From NCBI GenBank assembly GCA_964537685.1, contig CAZICM010000027.1:53211-117210 (forward strand): a stretch of DNA of 64,000 nucleotides. Reading direction: 5' to 3'. Positions 26,155 through 34,261 of the stretch are shown piece after piece. Below the pieces are notes generated by a model, which ran no database searches, was not told the origin of the DNA, and was given only the letters and a program-made list of their open reading frames with translations. Positions within the stretch are counted from its first letter, which is position 1, and the number at the start of each line of letters is the position of its first letter. Position numbers and translations under genes: made by a program. Source of the DNA: CAZICM01 sp964537685. GTDB lineage: Bacteria; Myxococcota_A; Polyangia; Polyangiales; Polyangiaceae.

Positions 26155-26867
26155 TTGATATAGACCTCGAGCTTCGGTCCTGGACCGTCGGTGACGCCCA
26201 TCGAATAGCGCATCCCATCGGCCAGCGCGCTGTCGACCAACAGGGCAATGCCATGATCGCCGGGCCGGCGTTTCGCCCATGCGCGCACCAGAGGCGTGAC
26301 ATCGATGCGGGCAGAGGTGATGGGCGCCGCCATTAAAAATCCAGCGTCTTCGGGCAAGGAAAGCCTGGGCTGCCTGCCCCAGGTGGCGGTGCCAGCATCC
26401 CAAGGTTCGAGAATGCGCGCGATTTGAACGCGGGACGAGGCATGGCGGGGCGAGGCGCCGGCGCCGGGCTTGAGAAGGAGAAAGGCCGAGCTGATATCGG
26501 CGCTGTCGTTCCATGTGGATGCAAAGCGAAAGAGAAGCACCGACTGCGCGCCCGCCATCGCCGCCGGAACAAGGGCAGCGGGATGTTCTTCGGTGGAATC
26601 GCCGGGCGTTAGAAGCGCGATATCGCTTGGTTCAAGCAACAAGCGCTTGCTCCACGCGGGGGCTGGCAAGGCATTATCGGCGCGGCACCTGCCCGCCACA
26701 CACGACCCTGTTGCACAGCCCGCCGTGCACAGAGCGCCCAGCGCGGCCGTTCCATCTTTTGCGGCCGGCGCGCAAGACAGGCCAAACACCGAAACAAGGG
26801 CAGCGGCGCATGCCATTCCGAACGGACGGGACGAACGCGGCGGACCAAAAATCGCTTCGAACATCAC
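26151..26867 (-). CDS. Lipoprotein with DNRLRE/CBM96-like beta domain
   Basis: 238 residues. A signal peptide ends in the lipobox FGLSC; a Cys-rich linker (ALCTAGCATGSCVAGRC) follows. The remainder (LLLEPSDIALL, VLLFRFASTWNDSADISSAFLLL, ILEPWDAGTATWGRQP, IDVTPLVRAWAKRRPGDHGIALL) matches the pattern of DNRLRE/CBM96-type domains in secreted proteins. It is translationally coupled (GTGA) to two Opp/Dpp ATPases, which is an odd partner for a surface beta-sandwich protein; a substrate-recruiting role is possible but speculative. Confidence 0.6.
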   Translation of the reverse strand: MMFEAIFGPPRSSRPFGMACAAALVSVFGLSCAPAAKDGTAALGALCTAGCATGSCVAGRCRADNALPAPAWSKRLLLEPSDIALLTPGDSTEEHPAALVPAAMAGAQSVLLFRFASTWNDSADISSAFLLLKPGAGASPRHASSRVQIARILEPWDAGTATWGRQPRLSLPEDAGFLMAAPITSARIDVTPLVRAWAKRRPGDHGIALLVDSALADGMRYSMGVTDGPGPKLEVYIK

Positions 26868-26990
26868 GGGCCTTCCGCGGGCACGATATCAGAGAAGCCC
26901 AAATGTAAAGCGCGTTTGGCTCTCTCGCCTCTTGCACTCATCCGCGCTCTGGGTATCCTGCACATCCCTTCGCTGAAACGCGGCTGGGAT

Positions 26991-27067
26991 GGTGGGTATA
27001 GCTCAGGTGGTAGAGCGCTGGATTGTGGTTCCAGTTGTCGCGGGTTCGAATCCCGTTACTCACCCCA
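26991..27067 (+). tRNA. tRNA-His (anticodon GTG)
   Basis: The cloverleaf is readable: acceptor GTGGGTA (26992-26998) pairs with TACTCAC (27057-27063), D arm GCTCAGGTGGTAGAGC, anticodon stem CTGGA/TCCAG with GTG at 27025-27027, T arm GCGGGTTCGAATCCCGT, discriminator C and encoded CCA (27065-27067). A G at 26991 provides the extra G-1 that histidine tRNAs need. It stands alone, 85 bp upstream of the kinase-like gene. Confidence 0.97.
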
Positions 27068-27152
27068 ATCTCGACACGGGCGTCTTGGGTGTTCGCGCGT
27101 TGCCCTTATCCAATGCGCACACAGGCGTGTTTCAAGACCATCGCGGGCACCG

Positions 27153-28001
27153 ATGACATATCCAGTTCCTGAAGGAACGGATTTTGTCCGGCGTATCGGC
27201 GCGGGAACGATCTTCGACGTTGCGCTGGTCCGGCTCGAAAAAAAGGCTGTCGTGTGCAAAAGGCTGCGGACCCGGATGCACGGTGAAGCGGTGGCCGAGG
27301 CCGCGCTTCTGCGGGAAATAGGCTCGCTTTCGCGAATCCGGCACCCATCGGTGCCCAGGCTGCTCAAGAGCGGCAAGGACGGCGCCGGTCTGTATGTGTT
27401 GGAGAGCGCGATGGAAGGCGTTTCGCTGCGCACTTTGTCCGATGCGTGGAAAGCCCGCGGAAAACCCGTTCCAACTCGGCTTTGCGCGCATATTGCGAGA
27501 GCGTCGATCGAAGCTTTGATGGAGCTGCACGAGCTGGCCGATGAAGAGGGTCCGATCGGCTTTTCCCACGGCGATTTAGGGCCGGATCATCTGCTGTTTG
27601 GGCCTTTGGGCGATATTCGCTTCGTGGATTTTGGCGCGTCGCGTTTTCACCGGATGGATGCTGCGCTGGAGACTCCGGATCGGGGCACCTTGCCTTATGC
27701 GGCGCCTGAAGTCGCGCGCGCAGAACAAACGCCCAGCCAAGGAAGCGATGTGTATGCGCTCGCGGCCACGCTTGCCTATTTGGCCACGGGCGAGCCGCTT
27801 TGCCATGCCCGCACCGATGCGGCGATGCTCGCGGAAATTGGCACATCCGGCTTGCGCACCGGCATTCTGCGAATCTCCAAAGCCTTTTCAGAACAAGAAC
27901 GCGATGCGCTCATTTCCGCGCTCTCGGCCGATCCAGCCCTCCGGCCGCCCAGCGCAAGAGCGCTCTTTCAAGCCTTTTCAAGCGAATCCACTCGGCCGTA
28001 G
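27153..28001 (+). CDS. Divergent Ser/Thr protein kinase-like protein
   Basis: 282 residues from ATG 27153; longer frames would read through the tRNA. A compressed Gly-loop (RRIGAGTIFDVALV), VVCKRL lysine (Lys36), GFSHGDLGPDHLL (Asp141) and VDFGAS (Asp159) follow the kinase order, with PYAAPEVARAEQTPSQGSDVYALAATLAYL as the APE/aF region. The catalytic loop departs from HRDLKPxN: Arg and Lys are Gly, and the metal-binding Asn is His146. HGDL is more typical of APH/choline-kinase-like folds. It may be a pseudokinase or weak kinase. No sensor or membrane domain. Confidence 0.7.
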   Translation: MTYPVPEGTDFVRRIGAGTIFDVALVRLEKKAVVCKRLRTRMHGEAVAEAALLREIGSLSRIRHPSVPRLLKSGKDGAGLYVLESAMEGVSLRTLSDAWKARGKPVPTRLCAHIARASIEALMELHELADEEGPIGFSHGDLGPDHLLFGPLGDIRFVDFGASRFHRMDAALETPDRGTLPYAAPEVARAEQTPSQGSDVYALAATLAYLATGEPLCHARTDAAMLAEIGTSGLRTGILRISKAFSEQERDALISALSADPALRPPSARALFQAFSSESTRP

Positions 28002-28025
28002 ACACCCGCGCTCTTCTCCCTCATC

Positions 28026-29207
28026 GTGCGCATCGCCATGGCCATTTCGTCCATTTCCCGACCTTTGGAATTCGACACGCTCGCTATTCATGCAGGCCAG
28101 CCGCCCGATGAATCCAGCGGCGCCGTGATGACGCCCATCGTGCTGTCCAGCACCTTCGCCCAATCCAGCCCGGGCGTTCATAAAGGCTACGAGTATTCGC
28201 GCAGCGGCAATCCAACGAGGCACGCGCTCGAAGAATGCATCGCGGCCCTGGAACAAGGCTCCCACGGCTTTGCCTTTGCCAGCGGCTCATCGGCCACTGC
28301 AACCCTGCTTCACACCCTTCGCCCGGGCGATCATGTGTTGTGCGGCGATGATGTGTACGGCGGCACATTCCGGCTGATTGACAAGGTGATGCGGCCCATG
28401 GGGCTCAGCGCCGATTTTGTGGACATGACCGATTTGTTTAAGGTCAAACAATCGCTGCGCCCCGAGACGCGCTTGATTTGGCTGGAGACGCCAACCAATC
28501 CCATGCTCAAGGTGTTCGATATCGCGGGCATCGCCGAAATCGCAAAGGCCGCCGGCATTCATGTCGTTGTGGACAACACCTTTGCCACGCCGCTGCTGCA
28601 AAAGCCGCTGAGCCTTGGCGCAACCTATGTGCTGCACTCGACGACCAAATATCTCAACGGCCACTCGGATGTGGTCGGCGGCGCACTGGTCACCAAAGAC
28701 GCGGCTCTCGCCGAACGCATCGCCTTCTTGCAAAACGCGATCGGCGCCGTTCCAAGCCCCTTCGATTGCTACCTCGTGCTCCGCGGCATCAAAACCCTGG
28801 GCGTGCGCATGAGGCGCCAGTGTGAAACAGCCGAATGGCTCGCCAATCAACTGCAATCGCATCCATCTGTGTCGGCCGTCCACTATCCAGGACTCGCATC
28901 GCACAAATGGCACGCCACGGCGAAACGCCAAATGAGCGCGCCCGGCGCGATGATCTCGTTTGACATCAAAAGCGGGCTTAACGGCGCGAAAAGCTTTCTC
29001 GAAAAAGTCAGCATCTTCTCGTGCGCCGAAAGCCTAGGCGGCGTGGAATCCCTCGCCGAAAGCCCGGCCATCATGACGCACGCATCCATTCCCGAAGAAG
29101 CGCGCGCGGCCTTGGGAATCTCCTATGGCCTGGTCCGGCTATCGATCGGCTTGGAAGCGCCTTCCGATCTCTGGGCGGACATCGAGCAAGCCTTGGCCGG
29201 TACTTGA
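28026..29207 (+). CDS. Trans-sulfuration PLP enzyme (cystathionine gamma-synthase / gamma-lyase family)
   Basis: 393 residues from GTG 28026, or 389 from ATG 28038. Family landmarks: YSRSGNPTRHALEECIAALE, FASGSSATA, VYGGTFRL, ETPTNP, VVDNTF (Asp183) and the PLP lysine in HSTTKYLNGHSD (Lys208), ending with SLGGVESLAESPAIMTHA. The enzymes handle cysteine, homocysteine and methionine interconversion in the cytoplasm; sequence alone does not separate synthase from gamma- or beta-lyase here. The gene stands between a kinase-like gene and a lipoprotein gene, with no other sulfur-metabolism genes nearby. Confidence 0.88.
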   Translation: MRIAMAISSISRPLEFDTLAIHAGQPPDESSGAVMTPIVLSSTFAQSSPGVHKGYEYSRSGNPTRHALEECIAALEQGSHGFAFASGSSATATLLHTLRPGDHVLCGDDVYGGTFRLIDKVMRPMGLSADFVDMTDLFKVKQSLRPETRLIWLETPTNPMLKVFDIAGIAEIAKAAGIHVVVDNTFATPLLQKPLSLGATYVLHSTTKYLNGHSDVVGGALVTKDAALAERIAFLQNAIGAVPSPFDCYLVLRGIKTLGVRMRRQCETAEWLANQLQSHPSVSAVHYPGLASHKWHATAKRQMSAPGAMISFDIKSGLNGAKSFLEKVSIFSCAESLGGVESLAESPAIMTHASIPEEARAALGISYGLVRLSIGLEAPSDLWADIEQALAGT

Positions 29208-29342
29208 GCACGGCACGCATTTCCATCTGCTTGGCCGTTTGATTCGGCATTGGAAATTGCGCTAGAAGTCATCTCGTCAATCTGCGGCTCGCCATAACGG
29301 CGATACCTTGTTTTGTCGTTCTCTTTGATGATGGAGCGTCCG

Positions 29343-29891
29343 ATGCGTCATTCTGTTCTTGGCTTTTTGGGTGTGGGTCTTGTGCTCTTGTCCGGCTGCA
29401 GCGACCCGGTGCCTCCAACACCCAGAGGCGCCTGGACGGTGAGCTTCGCCGACACCGGGATTGAGTGCCAGCACGGCGGGCATAACGCCAAAGTGGGCGA
29501 TGTTGGCCCTTCAACCAAAAACGCCGTTGTGGTCGACGGCACCGAAGGCGCCAATGTCGACTGCAGGGTAAGCCCCAAAGGCTCGGGGTTTTTCGTCGAT
29601 GCAAGCCTTCAGCAGAGCGACAAATTCCTCACGGTTCTGATCGATGGAATTTCAACGGCGGCCACGGAAACCGCGCCCGTAAAGGGCGGTGTTGGCTACT
29701 CATCCGCCAACACCGTCGACACCTACACAACAACCACGATGGACAAATGCGACTACTACTTCGTGCCGAGCGCTCAGGGTGTTGCGGCGGGACGCATTTG
29801 GGTCTCTTTCAAATGCCCGAGGCTTGAAGCAGAAGGCTCGTTCTGCTCCATCCTTCAGGGCTACGCGATCTTCGAAAACTGCGAGGAATAA
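29343..29891 (+). CDS. Small lipoprotein of unknown function
   Basis: 182 residues from ATG 29343 (MRHSVLGF), which has GGAG a few nt upstream; two earlier ATGs would give a poorer signal peptide. The lipobox is LLSGC. The mature part contains six Cys residues in a compact domain (FADTGIECQHGGHNAKVG, ANVDCRVSPKG, DKCDYYFVP, SFKCPRLEAEGSFC), suggesting a disulfide-stabilised secreted fold. No family recognised. It stands alone and converges on the PPM phosphatase gene. Confidence 0.6.
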   Translation: MRHSVLGFLGVGLVLLSGCSDPVPPTPRGAWTVSFADTGIECQHGGHNAKVGDVGPSTKNAVVVDGTEGANVDCRVSPKGSGFFVDASLQQSDKFLTVLIDGISTAATETAPVKGGVGYSSANTVDTYTTTTMDKCDYYFVPSAQGVAAGRIWVSFKCPRLEAEGSFCSILQGYAIFENCEE

Positions 29892-29931
29892 TCGCCGCAA
29901 TCCGCTGTATTCAGGCGCCTCAACACTGTCT

Positions 29932-30825
29932 TCAGGACGGCGACGACTCAGGCACGGGAGCCACATCCGGCGCCGCCACAGTCGCATCATCTTCAATCGA
30001 ATAACGCGACCCTTCTGATGCCGCGGCGGACGGCCTGAGCACCACCTGAGGATGGGCGAGCTCGTCCTCGAAACGGATCACCAGAGCGGTGATGTTGTCT
30101 TCTCCGCCATGCTCATTGGCCTTTTGAATCAGCCGATCGCAAATCTCGCCGGGATCCTCGCTTGAGCACAGCACTTCCAGAATCTGCCCATCGCTAATCA
30201 TCCCCGACAAGCCGTCCGAACAGAGCAGATACACATCGCCCGCTTCAGGCGCATCATTCACCAAATCGACGGCCACGCTGTCGTGCATTCCCAGCGCCCG
30301 CGTAATCACATTCTTCGGCACCTCGGCGCATTGCTCTTCGGTGAGATCCGGCATCGCTGCCAAATACTCGTTGAGCAGCGAATGATCGCGCGTCAGAAGA
30401 AGCAGCTCGCCCGCGCGCATGCGGTAGGCCCGGCTGTCGCCCACATGACCGACATAGAGCCGGTTCTTCTGCTTCGAAAACAGCGCCCCCACAATCGTCG
30501 TGCCCATGCCCGCACATTCGCGCGACCGCAGGCTGCGCTCGAAAATTTGCCGGTTGGCCACGCGAATGCCCGCGATAAGCCGGTTTTCTTCTTCCGACAG
30601 GCTCGTGTCGAAATGAAATGGCCAAGTCACGTCGGCTTGAGCCGTCGTCTTGAAAAACTCGGCCACCGTATCCGTCGCAAGACGGCTCGCCACATCCCCG
30701 GCGCGGTGTCCTCCCATGCCGTCCGCAACAATGAAGAGGCCGTAGTCCGACAGCACAGCAAAGCTGTCTTCATTGTGCTCGCGCTGAAGACCAACGTGGG
30801 TCAGTCCTGACGCGATGGCTCGCAT
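29932..30825 (-). CDS. PPM/PP2C-type Ser/Thr protein phosphatase
   Basis: 297 residues with the full PPM motif set: GLQREHNEDSF, VADGMGGHRAGDVAS, GHVGDSRAYRM, LLCSDGLSGMI and HGGEDNITALVI, in which the Asp residues bind two metal ions. It would reverse phosphorylation by the Hanks-type kinases of this window. A disordered tail of about 40 residues ends the protein. The gene follows frr on the same strand after 21 bp, so the two may share a transcript. Confidence 0.93.
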   Translation of the reverse strand: MRAIASGLTHVGLQREHNEDSFAVLSDYGLFIVADGMGGHRAGDVASRLATDTVAEFFKTTAQADVTWPFHFDTSLSEEENRLIAGIRVANRQIFERSLRSRECAGMGTTIVGALFSKQKNRLYVGHVGDSRAYRMRAGELLLLTRDHSLLNEYLAAMPDLTEEQCAEVPKNVITRALGMHDSVAVDLVNDAPEAGDVYLLCSDGLSGMISDGQILEVLCSSEDPGEICDRLIQKANEHGGEDNITALVIRFEDELAHPQVVLRPSAAASEGSRYSIEDDATVAAPDVAPVPESSPS

Positions 30826-30846
30826 ACACCGGTGTCCTTTCAGGTC

Positions 30847-31404
30847 TTAAACGGCGAGGATATCTTTTTCCTTGGCCGCGATCACCGTATCGATCTGCTT
30901 CGTTCCTTCGGCCACCAAATCCTCGACCTTCTTGCGCGCTCTTTCCGCGTCATCTTCCCGGGCATCGCCGTCTTTTTCGAGCGTATCGATCATTTCGTTG
31001 GCATCTCTTCTGTGCTTGCGCACGGCCACCTTGGCTTCCTCGCCGTGGTGTTTGGTCATCTTCACCATTTCCTTGCGCCGCTCCTCGGTTAAAGGCGGAA
31101 TGGGAAGGCGGATGATGTCCGTATCGACTTGAGGATTGAGACCCAGGTTGGCTTCGCGGATTGCCTTATCGACAGCGCGCACCTGCCCTTTTTCCCAGGG
31201 CTTTACGATGATCATCCGGGGCTCTGGAATCGACACCGTGGCCATCTGATTCAGCGGCGTGGGCACGCCGTAGTAATCAACGCGGACTCCATCGAGCATG
31301 CCCGCATGAGCACGGCCCGTGCGAACCTTCATCAAGTCACGCCGAAGGGCCTCGATGGATTTCTCGATTCCGGATTGAAGTTCCTTGATGACATCCTCCA
31401 GCAT
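30847..31404 (-). CDS. frr: Ribosome recycling factor
   Basis: 185 residues, the usual RRF length. Diagnostic segments are KVRTGRAHAGMLDGVRVDYYG, TPLNQMATVSIPEPRM, VRAVDKAIREANLGLNP and the C-terminal helix region KKVEDLVAEGTKQID. RRF with EF-G splits post-termination ribosomes. The normal rpsB-tsf-pyrH neighbours are absent here: the upstream gene is a divergent regulator and the downstream gene is a phosphatase. A good ribosome-binding site (AGGAGATCGG) precedes the ATG on the minus strand. Confidence 0.97.
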   Translation of the reverse strand: MLEDVIKELQSGIEKSIEALRRDLMKVRTGRAHAGMLDGVRVDYYGVPTPLNQMATVSIPEPRMIIVKPWEKGQVRAVDKAIREANLGLNPQVDTDIIRLPIPPLTEERRKEMVKMTKHHGEEAKVAVRKHRRDANEMIDTLEKDGDAREDDAERARKKVEDLVAEGTKQIDTVIAAKEKDILAV

Positions 31405-31471
31405 GTCCGATCTCCTGTGAGCAGGGGGCGCCGAGCTTAGCCCATTTCGGCGGCGTTCATACCAGGGTCTA

Positions 31472-31493
31472 GGCGCGGGAGCGCGCCCTTTTT
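31472..31493 (+). terminator. Rho-independent-terminator-like hairpin in the leader of the NtrC-like gene
   Basis: GGCGCG (31472-31477), loop GGAG, CGCGCC (31482-31487), then C and five T. The stem is a perfect 6 bp and the T-tract is on the plus-strand side. It sits 50 bp before the start codon of the plus-strand NtrC-like gene and 67 bp from the start of the divergent frr gene, so it would act on plus-strand transcripts entering that gene. Confidence 0.5.
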
Positions 31494-31542
31494 AGGACTG
31501 GCCCGCCGCTGCTACGTTTGGCTGCCCTATCTTAGGTATCCA

Positions 31543-33009
31543 ATGCGCGATCTGGACTGGAAGAGCTTCGACGTCTTGGTTGTCGATGATGAAGAGGACA
31601 ACCTCGATGCATTTCGCTTCACCTTCCGAAAATCGTTTTCGTTGCATTACGCGCTGGGCGGGCAGCAAGCGCTGGCCATGCTCGATCGCCTCGATCCGGC
31701 CGTGATCGTAAGCGATCAGCGCATGCCCGGAATGAATGGCATCGATTTTCTCAGGCGCGCAAAAGACAAACGGACGGATGCCGTGGGCATTCTGCTCACG
31801 GCCTATGCCGACACGACCGTACTTATCGATGCGGTCAACTCGGGCAGTGTCGATCGCTACGTTCAAAAACCCTGGGATTCCAAAGAGCTCGCCGTCATCC
31901 TGCGCCAGGGCATCACCAGCTTCGCCACCGTGCGCGAAAACCGCAGGCTGCGCGAACAGCTTGCCCTCTATGCCGGCTATCTCGAACGCGAACAGCGCGA
32001 TCCCATCGATTTCGGCGAAATCAGCGGCGAAAGCGAAGCTGTTAAAGAGATCAGCGCCCGCATCGGCGAAGTCGCGCCCACCTCGTCGCCCGTTCTCATC
32101 GAATGCGAACAAGGCTCGGAAAAAGAAGTCGTCGCCCGGGCCATCGCCGTCGGATCGGCCCGCGAAGACAAGCCTTTCGTCAAAATGACCTGCGCCGCTT
32201 TCCGGGGCGACGCCCTGGAGCGCGAACTCTTCGGATGGAAAAAAGGCTCGTTTGACGGCGCTTTTGACGACCGCGCAGGCCGCCTCGAACTCGCTCACAA
32301 AGGCACGCTCTTTCTCGACGATCCCGCATCGCTCACCCCTTCCCTCCAAGCCCGCCTGCTCCGGCTTCTGCGCGATGGAGAAATCGAGCGAATCGGCGCC
32401 TTCGAACCCATCTCCATCGATGTGCGCATCATCGCCGCGCTCACGCCCGGCCTCGACGAAACCTGGGGCAAAAGCGGCGTTCTCCCCGACCTTTGCTCCC
32501 GCCTCAGCGTCTATCCCATCCGCCTTCCGCCCCTGCGCGAACGGCGCGGCGATATCCGCACGCTGGCCGAACACTTCCTCCGCAAATACGCGCGCCGCAA
32601 CGCCCGCGCCGCCACATCCCTCGCCGGCGACGCCATCGCCAAATTGGAATCGTATTTCTGGCCCGGCAATGTGCGCGAACTCGAGAACGTCATCGAACGC
32701 GCCTCCATCCTCTCGCGCGGCGATGCCATCCACGCCGACCATCTCGCCTTCGCGGCCCGCCTTCCCCCGCGCATCCCAAGCCCGCCTTCCGCGCTCGCCT
32801 CAGCCGCCCCGCCCGCGGCATCGCTTCCCTCCGAATCCAAAAGCGCCCGCGTCGATCTCGACTCCCAGCTCGACGACATCGAAAGGCGCGAACTTCTCTC
32901 GGCCCTTGCGCGCTGCGGAGGCAACAAAGCCGAGGTGGCCCGCTCGCTCGGCATGCAGCGCACCACGCTCTATTACCGGCTCAAGCGGCTTGGCATCGAA
33001 AACGAATAA
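31543..33009 (+). CDS. NtrC-like response regulator with degenerate sigma-54 activation motifs
   Basis: 488 residues. The receiver domain (1-125) has VVDDEED, phospho-acceptor Asp58 in VSDQRMPGMNG, and KPW. An AAA+ domain (about 160-390) follows with ELFGWKKGSF and WPGNVRELENVIERA, then a Fis-type HTH (CGGNKAEVARSLGMQRTTLYYRLKRLG). The ATPase motifs are altered: Walker A reads ECEQGSEKE instead of GESGTGKE (two Gly lost, Lys194 kept), Walker B ends Asp-Asp rather than Asp-Glu, and the GAFTGA loop is GSFDGA (235-240). It may regulate without sigma-54 remodelling. No partner kinase is adjacent. Confidence 0.88.
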   Translation: MRDLDWKSFDVLVVDDEEDNLDAFRFTFRKSFSLHYALGGQQALAMLDRLDPAVIVSDQRMPGMNGIDFLRRAKDKRTDAVGILLTAYADTTVLIDAVNSGSVDRYVQKPWDSKELAVILRQGITSFATVRENRRLREQLALYAGYLEREQRDPIDFGEISGESEAVKEISARIGEVAPTSSPVLIECEQGSEKEVVARAIAVGSAREDKPFVKMTCAAFRGDALERELFGWKKGSFDGAFDDRAGRLELAHKGTLFLDDPASLTPSLQARLLRLLRDGEIERIGAFEPISIDVRIIAALTPGLDETWGKSGVLPDLCSRLSVYPIRLPPLRERRGDIRTLAEHFLRKYARRNARAATSLAGDAIAKLESYFWPGNVRELENVIERASILSRGDAIHADHLAFAARLPPRIPSPPSALASAAPPAASLPSESKSARVDLDSQLDDIERRELLSALARCGGNKAEVARSLGMQRTTLYYRLKRLGIENE

Positions 33010-33064
33010 CGCCTTCCAAAGATCCCGTGCACCCCAGCGGCCAATCGCGAGATAATGCGTCCCC

Positions 33065-34189
33065 ATGGCTTTCTGGCCGTTTGGACGCGATCCAGATGAA
33101 ATAGAAATGGTGTCCCGCGTGGTCACCGCGACGACGCTCGATCACGTCAAGCTGCGCGGCAAACTCACGGTGCATTTTGTCAGCGCGCAATCGCAAACCG
33201 ACGCCGACCACGCCGCCGATCGCTGCGCCGAGCTCATGGAAAAAGTGCTTCACGAGCAGGCCAACCACGAAAATGCGCTGGGCAGCGAAGCATCGCTCGT
33301 TCTCAAGCTTCTCGACCGGCTGCCTCCCGATATCGCCAAAGCCCGAAGCATCGAACTCGCCGCTCTCCATGTCGTCGGCGGCACCGGCTCTTCGTCTCAT
33401 TCATCCCGTCCCCGGAACCCAGGCTCCGCTCATCCTCCCCCGCCTTCCTCCACCCACCATCATCACCATCACCAGCACGCGCCTCCCTCCAGCACCGCCC
33501 CGCGCTCGCTCACCCCGCAGCCCTCGCACCCTCCCGCTCCAGCCCCGCGCCGCCGCTCCTCCAGCCGGATGCGCGCCATCACCTCATCGCTTGTCCTGCC
33601 CGCAGGCTCATCGCCGCATGCCATCGGAAGCGCCATCGCAGCCGTCGTCTCCGAATCGGCCGCCCGCTTGAGCATCGGATTTTTACGCATTCACGATCTC
33701 ATCAATGTCCGCGGCGTCACCTTGGAAGAAGGCTCCGACGATCTGCTTCAAACCCTAACGACTTTGCTCGAGCCGCCCCACGGCGAAACGGCCACGGCGC
33801 GCGAAGCCGAATTTTTGCGATGGAAACAGGCATTGGGCGCACCCATCATGGATGCCCTCAAACACGAGGCATCGGTCGTAAGCACCTACCGCATGACCAG
33901 CGCGCTGCTCACGGCCGGCGTACCCCAGGCCACGGTGTTTGAACTCATGGAAGAGTGCTGTGGAAAAGCCTTTTCGGGCCAGCGCTCGCCCCTCTTCGAT
34001 ATCGGCCCCTATTCCAGCGCGGGCGACGATGAACTCCCCTCCATGCTCGCCCTGCGTTTAATGCGCATCGTAGGAAGCAAACGCCCCGCCGCTTCGATGA
34101 TCCCCGTGCTGATGCCTCTGCTCGCATCGCTCGACGAGGACATCTCTGTCACAACCACATTGGTGAAATATTCTCTGGGATTGCAATAA
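33065..34189 (+). CDS. Hypothetical protein with His/Pro/Ser-rich central linker
   Basis: 374 residues without signal peptide or membrane segment. The N-terminal 100 residues (MAFWPFGRDPDEIEMVSRVV, LRGKLTVHFVSAQSQTDAD) look like a small mixed alpha/beta domain with a charged helix. A 90-residue low-complexity linker contains a run of six His. The C-terminal 190 residues are predicted mostly helical, with a Cys-Cys pair (LMEECCGKAF). I do not recognise the family. It starts 55 bp after the NtrC-like gene on the same strand, so it may be co-transcribed with it. Confidence 0.55.
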   Translation: MAFWPFGRDPDEIEMVSRVVTATTLDHVKLRGKLTVHFVSAQSQTDADHAADRCAELMEKVLHEQANHENALGSEASLVLKLLDRLPPDIAKARSIELAALHVVGGTGSSSHSSRPRNPGSAHPPPPSSTHHHHHHQHAPPSSTAPRSLTPQPSHPPAPAPRRRSSSRMRAITSSLVLPAGSSPHAIGSAIAAVVSESAARLSIGFLRIHDLINVRGVTLEEGSDDLLQTLTTLLEPPHGETATAREAEFLRWKQALGAPIMDALKHEASVVSTYRMTSALLTAGVPQATVFELMEECCGKAFSGQRSPLFDIGPYSSAGDDELPSMLALRLMRIVGSKRPAASMIPVLMPLLASLDEDISVTTTLVKYSLGLQ

Positions 34190-34217
34190 AATCCCAACGA
34201 ATTCACCAGCACATGCA

Positions 34218-34254
34218 CAGGATTGCTATTTCATCGGAACAACGAACAATCCTG
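34218..34254. repeat. Inverted repeat between convergent genes
   Basis: CAGGATTG (34218-34225) and CAATCCTG (34247-34254) form a perfect 8-bp inverted repeat with a 21-nt spacer, centred between converging genes that end at 34189 and 34262. No T-tract follows on either side, so a bidirectional terminator is possible but weakly supported. Confidence 0.35.
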
Positions 34255-34261
34255 GTTAAAC

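Noticed and set aside
26155..26514. N-terminal extension of the OppD-type frame up to 26514
   Set aside because: Arg/His-rich sequence reading out of frame through the lipoprotein gene; GTG 26154 with a GTGA overlap is a better start.
26916..27152. N-terminal extension of the kinase-like frame through the tRNA
   Set aside because: It would translate the tRNA-His gene; ATG 27153 begins the conserved region.
31492..32742. Long minus-strand frame (416 codons) opposite the NtrC-like gene
   Set aside because: Ala/Gly/Phe-rich translation without motifs; it is the antisense shadow of a gene with clear receiver, AAA+ and HTH domains.
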